Made by a program: the position numbers and the translations under genes. From Bifidobacterium miconis (GTDB lineage: Bacteria; Actinomycetota; Actinomycetes; Actinomycetales; Bifidobacteriaceae): a DNA stretch of 33,628 nt. The stretch is from contig NZ_JAHBBH010000028.1 of NCBI RefSeq assembly GCF_019331735.1, positions 1 to 33,628 on the forward strand. Reading direction: 5' to 3'. Shown piece after piece: positions 1-6,040 of this stretch. Every line of letters begins with the position of its first letter. The stretch's first letter is position 1. The notes under the pieces were generated by a model that was not told where the DNA came from, searched no databases, and worked only from the letters and a program-made list of their open reading frames with translations.

Positions 1-184
1 GGTCGGTTTGACGATCGAGAGGCTACATTCTCGCCGCACTCTCGATAGCCCGCCATCAAAACCACCAAAAACCGCCAAAAATCGTCCCGGCAAACCGGTC
101 TCCGACCGGGTATTGGTGAGCAACAGCCTCTCGATCGTCAAACCGACCCGTGCACGTTCCGGAATCAGCCTCTCGATCGTCAAA
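1..184. repeat. three-copy inverted/direct repeat at window start
   Basis: Bases 1-24 are the exact reverse complement of 125-148. An 18-base core, AGCCTCTCGATCGTCAAA, lies at 125-142 and again in direct orientation at 167-184; its inverse is at 7-24. The centre of the core is the palindrome CGATCG. The segment lies downstream of the minus-strand ZinT-like gene, which ends at 236. It could act as a long hairpin near transcript ends, or as a protein-binding cluster. No gene is convincing in 1-235; the reading frames there have repeat-driven composition. Whatever lies left of base 1 is unknown. Confidence 0.75.
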
Positions 185-235
185 CTCTCGTCGCGTTGAC
201 CATGAACGAACGGCCTGAGGTCACTGTGAACCGTG

Positions 236-1171
236 TCACTGTTCGGGTAACCGCTCCCACAAAGGCAGCCGGTGCAGCGCGCGCACGACGTTGCACTGCG
301 CGAGCAGGTCGCCGTCGCCCGCGCACATGGTCGGATACCACATGCGATGGCGGAGTTTGGCCGCCGCGCCCGCGTTCGGGCCGCCGCGCAGCAGCGCCGT
401 CTCGCTGCTGCCATACTGGAAGTGCAGGTGACTGAGCAGACCCTCGTGATCGGCCTGTTCAGTCTGTTCAGCCTGATCGGCTTGTTTGGTGTGTTCGGTG
501 CGTTCATCCGGCACGGCCTGTTCGGCCCGCGACGGCATCGGATCCATGGCGATAAGCACGCGGAACGGGCTGCCCGCGGGCGCGGAGTCGGCGTGAAACA
601 CGTAGCACGGCTTGCCCTCGAGTCCGCGGTCGATCATGTGGTCGAACTGGTAGGCGTAGCGGCCGATCACCGTGGATTCGTCGCTGCGCCACTCGAGCGC
701 GAACCCGTTGCCCGCGTTTTCGCCGTATTCCAACGGTTCGATATGCCATCCGGCGATCGGCGCGTGGCGATTTTCGCGGCAGGTCGTGCGGCACGCCCAG
801 CGCCAGAATCGGCGGATGCTGCCGCCGAAGAACGGCAGCATGAGGGTGAACGCGGACCGGTGCGCGCGCATGGCAGCTTCCGATTCGGCCCACGCGCGTT
901 CGAGCGCGGGCTCGCGGCTGTCGATGAGCCGCTCGAAGCTGATCCAGTCGCCGGTCCATTCGGCGGGATTGAACGGCGATTCGCCGCTTGCTGCCGAATC
1001 GTCCGGTTTGCGTGCCGACACGGCCGATTCCGCGACATTCGCCGAGGTGCCCGGCTTGACGCGGCTCTCCGATATGTCCGATGCGGATGTTGCGGCCGAC
1101 GGCGAGGTGGCGTCAGCCGCCGCGCGCGTTGACGCAGGAGTGTTGCCGGGGAGTGCCGCAGATTCCGTCAT
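236..1171 (-). CDS. ZinT (YodA)-like protein, last gene of an ECF transporter operon
   Basis: 311 residues. The ATG at 1171 overlaps the stop of the ATPase gene (ATGA) and follows a good AAGGAG site. Residues 1-70 are an Ala/Ser-rich linker with no signal peptide, so the protein is probably cytoplasmic. Residues 71-300 resemble the ZinT/YodA calycin fold: WTGDW at 72-76, the strand IGRYAYQFD at 169-177, a CYVF strand near 189, the HLHFQYG motif with His248 and His250 corresponding to the family's metal-binding HxH, and a WYP motif near 278-280. Residues 223-240 are six tandem triplets of the type E-Q-A, encoded by six 9-base units at 454-507. ZinT proteins bind zinc, and some accompany metal importers. 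The family call rests on motif order only. Translational coupling to the ECF genes suggests a role with the same substrate. Confidence 0.6.
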   Translation of the reverse strand: MTESAALPGNTPASTRAAADATSPSAATSASDISESRVKPGTSANVAESAVSARKPDDSAASGESPFNPAEWTGDWISFERLIDSREPALERAWAESEAAMRAHRSAFTLMLPFFGGSIRRFWRWACRTTCRENRHAPIAGWHIEPLEYGENAGNGFALEWRSDESTVIGRYAYQFDHMIDRGLEGKPCYVFHADSAPAGSPFRVLIAMDPMPSRAEQAVPDERTEHTKQADQAEQTEQADHEGLLSHLHFQYGSSETALLRGGPNAGAAAKLRHRMWYPTMCAGDGDLLAQCNVVRALHRLPLWERLPEQ

Positions 1172-3291
1172 GAATTCTCCTTGTTCGTTGCGGGGGCGTT
1201 GCCGTCCAGATCGATGATGCGGTCGCACCACAGCGCCGCGAGCTCCTCGTCGTGCGTGACGACGAGCACGGCTTTGCCTTGGTCGGCCAAGCCCCGCAGC
1301 AGCGTGCCGACCTGCATCATGTGCGCGCGGTCGAGCCCGCTGGTCGGCTCGTCGAGCACGATCAGCCCCTTGCCGCACATGATCGCCGACGCGATCGCCA
1401 GCCGCTGCTTCTGCCCGCCAGACAGGCTCATCGGATGCCGTTCCGCAAACGGCAGCAGGTCGAGCGATTCCAGCACGCGATCAGCCTGTTCTCCGAGGGT
1501 TGCGGGATGTAGATGCGGCGTTGCCGATGATGACGCGCCGATAATGCCGCCGCGCACGGATACACCGAGTGGCGTCGCACTGGAGGAAGACGATCGAACT
1601 GCGTTCGATGGCGCGACCGTCACCTCGACCGGCTGACGGATCGCATCGCCCGCGTCGCCGAGCCCAAGCAGCAGCTCCTCGCGCGCGCTGTCGGCGAACA
1701 GCTGATAGTTGACGTCCTGCATGACGAGGAATCCGGCGCGGGTGAGCGCGGCCGGTTTCGCCGGCTTGCCGTGCAGCAGCACCTGTCCGCCGAGCGGTCG
1801 CTGCAGGCCGCACAGCGTGCGCACGAGCGTGCTTTTGCCGGCGCCGTTGCGGCCCATGAGCCCGACGATGTCGCCGCCGCGCAGCGCAAGATCGGTGACG
1901 CCGCGTCGGAACGCGCGCTGATAGCCGACGACGAGATCGCGCGTCGCGATGATGGGAACGTCGTTGATGTTCGACGAATGATGCGTCGTCTCCGGCGCGG
2001 AAGAATGACGGCTTGCCGAATCGATGACGGGGCCGGTCGATGATGCGGTCGACGCGTCGAGCGACTTGGCCGATGGTGCCGCGCCGGACGGTTCGGCCGA
2101 TGACGTTGCGCCGGATTGCGTGACGCCAGCCGGTGTCACGCCGGTCGCACCGGTTTTCTTCCGCAGCGCCGCACGATACGGCGCGAGATCGAGCGCGCGC
2201 AATCCCCATGATTCCAACTGTTGTGGTGGCAGCGCGGAAAACTCGGCGGTCGTGTATTCGCCGGCCACTGCGCCATTTTCGAACAGCACGTACCGGTCGA
2301 CCAGATCGGCGCACCATGCGAGCCGGTGCTCGGCGATCACGACCGTCACGCCGTCGCGCTTGAGCGCGGCGACCATGTCGTGCAGGTCGCGCATGGCGGT
2401 CGCGTCGAGGTTGCTGGTCGGCTCGTCCATGACGATGACGCGCGGGTTCAGCATGGTCGCCGCGGCGACCGCGAGCCGCTGTTTTTCGCCGCCGGACAGC
2501 TTGAACACGCTGCGGTCGAGCAGATGGCCAATGTTGAATCGTTGCGCGACGTCGTTGACCCGCGCGCGGATGGTCGCCGGCTCCATGCCGACGTTTTCGC
2601 ACGGGAACGCGAGTTCGCTGGTCGTGTCCGCATTGAAATACTGCGTCTTCGGATTCTGGAAGACGCTGCCGACGAGCGGCACGAGCGCTTCGATCGGCAC
2701 GGGGGCGGTGCAGGCGGCGGAATCGGCGTCGCCGGGCGAAACCGGCGAACCGGAGCCCGCGGGAGTGCCGTTCGTTAACCCGCAGACGGATTGTGAACCG
2801 GCGAGCGAACCGTGGAAGAAGTTCGGGATCAGCCCGTTGACGAGCCGCGTGACGGTGGTTTTGCCGCAGCCCGACTGCCCGCACAGCATGACGGTTTCGC
2901 CGGGGCGGATGGTGAGATTGACGTGCGACAGCGCGAGTTCGGATGGGGCCGCAGATTCCGGTGTGCTTGGGGCTGTGCCGGTTGGCGCGGGCGCCGCGGA
3001 GTCCGCGGACGGGTTGTCGGGCCCCGCGCCGGCATCGTCATGCGCGTATCGGAACGACGTGTCGGAGATCAGGACGATTGGAGCGGACGGCGATGATGCG
3101 GCGCGGGATAGGATTTCTCCGCTCGCTTCGCTCGGTCGAAATGACATGGTGGAAGAAACACTCGGTCGGGATGACACGGTTGGAGCTGGACCCGGTCGAT
3201 GTGACACGACGGGGGCATCACTCGGTCGGGATGACGTGACGAACGGTCGGGACGACATGGTGGAAGCAATGGGCGACAACGATTCGTTCAC
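1168..3291 (-). CDS. ECF transporter fused double ATPase (A and A' components)
   Basis: 707 residues with two ABC ATPase domains. Domain 1 has Walker A GQSGCGKTT (138-146), signature LSGGE (265-269) and DEPTS near 289. Domain 2 has Walker A GRNGAGKST (480-488), signature LSGGQ (623-627) and DEPTS at 647. It would power the S and T components encoded just upstream. The start is GTG at 3291: GGAGG lies 6 bases before it, and the codon overlaps the stop of the T-component gene (GTGA). Residues 11-60 are five 10-residue repeats with an R-P core, encoded by a degenerate 30-base repeat, and lie ahead of the true domain, which begins near residue 73. Other low-complexity insertions sit at about 82-117, 166-198, 380-440 and 552-598. 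The last 4 bases overlap the ZinT-like gene. Confidence 0.9.
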   Translation of the reverse strand: MNESLSPIASTMSSRPFVTSSRPSDAPVVSHRPGPAPTVSSRPSVSSTMSFRPSEASGEILSRAASSPSAPIVLISDTSFRYAHDDAGAGPDNPSADSAAPAPTGTAPSTPESAAPSELALSHVNLTIRPGETVMLCGQSGCGKTTVTRLVNGLIPNFFHGSLAGSQSVCGLTNGTPAGSGSPVSPGDADSAACTAPVPIEALVPLVGSVFQNPKTQYFNADTTSELAFPCENVGMEPATIRARVNDVAQRFNIGHLLDRSVFKLSGGEKQRLAVAAATMLNPRVIVMDEPTSNLDATAMRDLHDMVAALKRDGVTVVIAEHRLAWCADLVDRYVLFENGAVAGEYTTAEFSALPPQQLESWGLRALDLAPYRAALRKKTGATGVTPAGVTQSGATSSAEPSGAAPSAKSLDASTASSTGPVIDSASRHSSAPETTHHSSNINDVPIIATRDLVVGYQRAFRRGVTDLALRGGDIVGLMGRNGAGKSTLVRTLCGLQRPLGGQVLLHGKPAKPAALTRAGFLVMQDVNYQLFADSAREELLLGLGDAGDAIRQPVEVTVAPSNAVRSSSSSATPLGVSVRGGIIGASSSATPHLHPATLGEQADRVLESLDLLPFAERHPMSLSGGQKQRLAIASAIMCGKGLIVLDEPTSGLDRAHMMQVGTLLRGLADQGKAVLVVTHDEELAALWCDRIIDLDGNAPATNKENS
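3105..3270. repeat. degenerate 30-bp tandem repeat plus REP-like palindrome inside the ATPase gene
   Basis: On the plus strand, units beginning CTCGGTCG or CCCGGTCG start at 3127, 3157, 3187 and 3217, about 30 bases apart; a fifth follows after 21 bases. Each contains a form of CGGTCGGGATGAC. The leftmost unit runs into a palindromic stretch around 3111-3135 (CTCCGCTCGCTTCGCTCGG) that looks like a dispersed REP element. All spacings are multiples of three, so the frame of the ATPase gene stays open; the units encode residues 11-60. Confidence 0.75.
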
Positions 3292-4199
3292 AGCACGCCT
3301 CCGATCGCGAGGGCCAGCGGCGCGGTGCACACGGCCATATACGCCCAGTCGAACCAGCACATGCGGATGACGGTCATGCAGGTGTGTTCGCCGGCGATGC
3401 CGAGCCCTTTGGTGAGCGCCGCGACGGACAGGTCGCGCGAGACGAATGTTGCATTCATGAGCAGCGGCACGATGATGAACTCCAACGATTGCACCGGGTG
3501 ACGCACGAGCGCGAACCGTCCGGCCGCGATGCCGCGCAGAGCCATCGCGTTGCGGATCTGCCGATAGTCGTGCACGATGGTCGGGAAAAAGCGGATCACG
3601 ACCATGCACGGGATGACGATCGCCTCGGGCACGCGCATGCGCCGCATCGCGCACACGAACTCGCTGATCGACGTCGTCGTGAACGCGTACGCGCCGGTGA
3701 TCAGACACGGCATCATCATGCGGATGCCGACCGACAGCAGCCCGGCGACGTGGCCGGCGGTCACGAACGCGTCTGTCGCGGATGCAGCGGTCGCGGCGAC
3801 GTCTTCGGCCGCAACGGTTGTGCCGGACGATCCGGCGGCCGTATCGGTCACCCCGCCGCCGATCATGCCGATCAGCGATCCGCCGCTTCCGCCCGACCCG
3901 CTCATCGTCGCCGCATCAGACCATAGTCCCAGCCCGAGCAGCGCGAAATACAGCACCGCCAATCGCAGCCCGTTCCGCCACCGTCCGGCCACGAACAGCG
4001 GCAACAGGAACAGCGCGACCATGATCGCCTCGCCACGCGTGTCCACGTGGAAGAACAGCAGCAGGTTCGCGAGCAGCAGCAGATACAGTTTCGCGCGCGG
4101 ATCTAGCCGCACGCCGGAATGCGTCCCCCGCTGTGACGTGGAGCGTGACCCGGCGCGCGAATCGGCGCGGGCGGAGGACGCTGACGACGGATTGGTCAT
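3288..4199 (-). CDS. ECF transporter transmembrane (T) component
   Basis: 303 residues, EcfT/CbiQ-like. The first ~30 residues are hydrophilic, followed by hydrophobic helices beginning near YLLLLANLLLFF. Toward the C-terminus the segment RRMRVPEA...IRNAMALRGI is the paired Arg-containing coupling region by which T components contact the ATPases. A Gly/Ser/Ala-rich loop of about 60 residues interrupts the membrane region. The ATG at 4199 is preferred because the upstream extension is hydrophilic and overlaps the hairpin at 4235-4273; a GGGTGG stretch gives a modest ribosome site. The stop overlaps the GTG of the ATPase gene. It forms the energising module with the double ATPase and the S component. 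Confidence 0.85.
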   Translation of the reverse strand: MTNPSSASSARADSRAGSRSTSQRGTHSGVRLDPRAKLYLLLLANLLLFFHVDTRGEAIMVALFLLPLFVAGRWRNGLRLAVLYFALLGLGLWSDAATMSGSGGSGGSLIGMIGGGVTDTAAGSSGTTVAAEDVAATAASATDAFVTAGHVAGLLSVGIRMMMPCLITGAYAFTTTSISEFVCAMRRMRVPEAIVIPCMVVIRFFPTIVHDYRQIRNAMALRGIAAGRFALVRHPVQSLEFIIVPLLMNATFVSRDLSVAALTKGLGIAGEHTCMTVIRMCWFDWAYMAVCTAPLALAIGGVL

Positions 4200-4234
4200 A
4201 TACGCCACCCGATCATCAATCCGCTGCGACAGAC

Positions 4235-4273
4235 GCGTACGTTCGCACAGCGCGGCAGCATGCGAACGTACGC
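4235..4273. repeat. perfect 13-bp inverted repeat between S- and T-component genes
   Basis: GCGTACGTTCGCA (4235-4247) and its exact complement (4261-4273) flank a 13-base loop. It lies in the 120-base gap between the S-component stop and the T-component start, inside the expected operon transcript. It may be an attenuating or RNA-stabilising hairpin that sets the S to T/ATPase ratio, or an operator. No U tract follows. Confidence 0.7.
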
Positions 4274-4319
4274 ACCGGACACAGATCACGCACCACAATC
4301 ATCGCAGCCATTCCAGCCA

Positions 4320-4976
4320 TCAGGCGATGCCGGCCTTGACGAAATGCTTCTTGAGAATGCGCTGGCCGAACCAGCCGCCGATCAGGCCGCACACGAGGAT
4401 CGCGGCCATCGCCACGAAGAACGAGCCGACGCTGATCTGCGAGAACAGGGTGTTGATGTAGTCCGCGCTCTTGCCGCGTGCCTCGAGCGAGGCGACGTAC
4501 GCGTCCTTCATGAACCACAGCGGCAGGATCGGGCCGGTCAGGCCGTAGCAGAACACGACGTAGCCGATGAGGATGGTGACGCGGTTCTTGTAGTTGCCGA
4601 TGCGCGCGATCAGGTCGCCGGCGAGCGGGAAGACGATGCTGGCGACGAACGAGAGCGCGAAATGGCCGGAGACGAACAGGAACAGGCCGATCACGACGCC
4701 CATGACGGTGATGCCGCCGAACTTGCCGACGCGCGCGACCGAGAGCATGAACACCGGGCCGCAGATGAGCGCGGCGACGGCGGGCAGAAAGATCGTGCCC
4801 GCGCCGGCGATGAGCGTGGAGACGAGCGTGGCGACGCACACGCACACGAAGTAGAGGGCGGTGAATATGCCGATCGAGATGAGGTCGGGGATGGCGAGGC
4901 GGCCGGGCTTGGCGGCGGACGTCGGCTGCGGCGCGGCTGGGGCCGGCGACGGGGCTGCGGTGGGCTGCTGGGTCAT
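4320..4976 (-). CDS. MptD/Trep_Strep-family ECF transporter substrate-binding (S) component
   Basis: 218 residues, with about 30 Pro/Ala-rich N-terminal residues and then six probable membrane helices (for example LISIGIFTALYFVCVCVATLV, shortened here as LISIGIFTALYF, and IFLPAVAALICGPVFML). The loop pattern, including NYKNRVTILIGYVVF and the ARGKSADYIN segment, fits the Trep_Strep (MptD) family of ECF S components. This protein would set the specificity of the importer. The ATG at 4976 follows GGAGA at a 7-base spacing. It is the first gene of the operon; T component, double ATPase and ZinT-like protein follow. The substrate is not determinable from sequence. Confidence 0.82.
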   Translation of the reverse strand: MTQQPTAAPSPAPAAPQPTSAAKPGRLAIPDLISIGIFTALYFVCVCVATLVSTLIAGAGTIFLPAVAALICGPVFMLSVARVGKFGGITVMGVVIGLFLFVSGHFALSFVASIVFPLAGDLIARIGNYKNRVTILIGYVVFCYGLTGPILPLWFMKDAYVASLEARGKSADYINTLFSQISVGSFFVAMAAILVCGLIGGWFGQRILKKHFVKAGIA

Positions 4977-5130
4977 GTTCTGATCTCCGATGCAAAAGCG
5001 GAACGCGGTTTCCGCCCTTGACGGAACGCGCGAAATGGACAAACTCCATTCAATGTATCGGGCATCGGCGCACGACACAATACCCCCGTTCGTGGCTTGA
5101 TGGGGTTCTCGCATCGTGGTGTGCATGGTG

Positions 5131-5248
5131 TTGGCGTGACATTGAGCCTAGTGATGTTGACATACTAGCGGCGATGTCACGCTACAAGGCCGATTTGCGT
5201 GACAATGACCCCGGTTTGATTGGAGTACTAGCTGCGATGTCACGCCAA
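5131..5248. repeat. cluster of GCGTGACAT/ATGTCACGC arms and a 20-bp direct repeat
   Basis: TTGGCGTGACAT (5131-5142) is exactly complementary to 5237-5248. Further arms lie at 5173-5182 (inverse) and 5197-5204 (forward). The 20-mer TACTAGCGGCGATGTCACGC (5163-5182) recurs with one change at 5226-5245. The cluster lies in the 559-base gene-free stretch 4977-5535, upstream of the ECF S component and beyond the glutaredoxin 3' end. The same GCGTGACAT core builds two hairpins before dnaB (22619-22733). Confidence 0.75.
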
Positions 5249-5332
5249 TGCTGCGGGAACCGTGGTTCACACTCGCGAAAGAGCCGCCGCGGTGCGGACC
5301 GCGGCTTGTACGGAAGCGGTTTCGGCGCGATC

Positions 5333-5424
5333 GAGAAAGCCCGGCGGGATTGGCGCCGGGCTTGCAGAGAAAGAAGAGAAGAGAGAGGAAAGAGGTTAAG
5401 TTATATCGGCCTTGCGGCCTGAAA
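5333..5424 (-). ncRNA. candidate small RNA, locus B of a two-member family
   Basis: Read on the minus strand, the elements are: hairpin GGCC-GCAA-GGCC (5419-5408), a GNRA tetraloop; AACTTAAC (5402-5395); a 31-base CU-only tract down to about 5364; and a terminator hairpin at 5363-5337 followed by TTTC. The same order and matching words occur on the plus strand at 31748-31835. A TATCCT hexamer at about 5435-5430 could be the -10 box. It could instead be the 3' untranslated region of the glutaredoxin gene, which ends about 115 bases upstream. No coding potential is seen. Confidence 0.5.
5337..5363 (-). terminator. intrinsic terminator, perfect 10-bp stem
   Basis: AAGCCCGGCG (5337-5346) pairs with CGCCGGGCTT (5354-5363) around a 7-base loop. 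On the minus strand the stem runs into CTTTCTC, a short U-rich tail. It would end the candidate small RNA and any read-through from the glutaredoxin gene. Confidence 0.75.
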
Positions 5425-5440
5425 TACAGGATAGACCGGC

Positions 5441-5521
5441 GATCTTCGGCGTTTCCCGCGGTTTTGCTGGGCAAGACGCCCGGTTTTGCTGGGAAAACGC
5501 TTGGAACCCGCGATCTTCGGC
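5441..5521. repeat. short direct and inverted repeats downstream of the glutaredoxin gene
   Basis: GCGATCTTCGGC occurs twice (about 5440 and 5510), as does GGTTTTGCTGGG (about 5460 and 5482). GCGTTTCCC and GGGAAAACGC form an imperfect inverted pair between them. The block lies between the glutaredoxin stop and the candidate small RNA, so it may be 3' untranslated sequence or a spacer. Confidence 0.55.
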
Positions 5522-5535
5522 CGAGTTCCCCCCGG

Positions 5536-5784
5536 TCAGGCGATGATGCCCAGCTCCTTGAGCTTCTTCTCGATGTCCGTGGCGGACGGCTCCACTTGGA
5601 ACGCGCCGTCCGGGTACAGCACGACCGGAATGTGCTTCTGACCGCTGATCTCGACTGCGCGGTCAGCCGCGCCCTCCTCGGACTCGATGTCGTGCCACAC
5701 GTACTCCGCACCCAGGCGCTGCAGCGCCGCCTTCGCGCGCTTGCAGTCGCCGCACCAGTCCGCGCCGTACATCTCAATGGCCAT
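5536..5784 (-). CDS. glutaredoxin-like protein (mycoredoxin type)
   Basis: 82 residues with a thioredoxin fold. The redox motif is WCGDC with Cys11 and Cys14 right after the first strand, and the cis-proline is in HIPVVLYPDG. Length and motif fit actinobacterial mycoredoxin/NrdH-like proteins, which reduce mixed disulfides with low-molecular-weight thiols in the cytoplasm. Bifidobacteria are not known for mycothiol, so the electron donor is open. The ATG at 5784 is chosen because AAGGA sits about 7 bases upstream; a further 13 in-frame codons are possible but lack a ribosome site. It is transcribed alone, divergently from the dipeptidase. Confidence 0.85.
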   Translation of the reverse strand: MAIEMYGADWCGDCKRAKAALQRLGAEYVWHDIESEEGAADRAVEISGQKHIPVVLYPDGAFQVEPSATDIEKKLKELGIIA

Positions 5785-5940
5785 GATGATTCCTTTCGTC
5801 GGTTCGATCCATCGTTTCGTCACCCACTACTGTCTCACGTCGCCGCGCCCGGCCATCGCCGACACGCCCTCCGCGTAACCGCGCCTTGCGACTCTCTCTT
5901 CGAATACTGTGAATATTGTGCCGAACTTCATGTGACGGGT

Positions 5941-5991
5941 TCTGACTGTCCTTCAGTCACTTCGTGACAGCTTCGCTGACAATGGGAAGCC
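5941..5991. repeat. REP-like palindromic element, copy 1
   Basis: The stretch beginning TCTGACTGTCCTTCAGTCAC contains a GTCAC/GTGAC hairpin and ends in a degenerate second stem. It is a diverged copy of the element inside the dipeptidase gene (6811-6860); inverse-orientation copies lie at 25163-25220 and 26089-26145. Here it sits between the glutaredoxin start and the dipeptidase start. Confidence 0.7.
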
Positions 5992-6040
5992 AGGAAAGAG
6001 GAATGCGGCGGTTTAAACCCGACGTACTAGAGTGGGCCGC

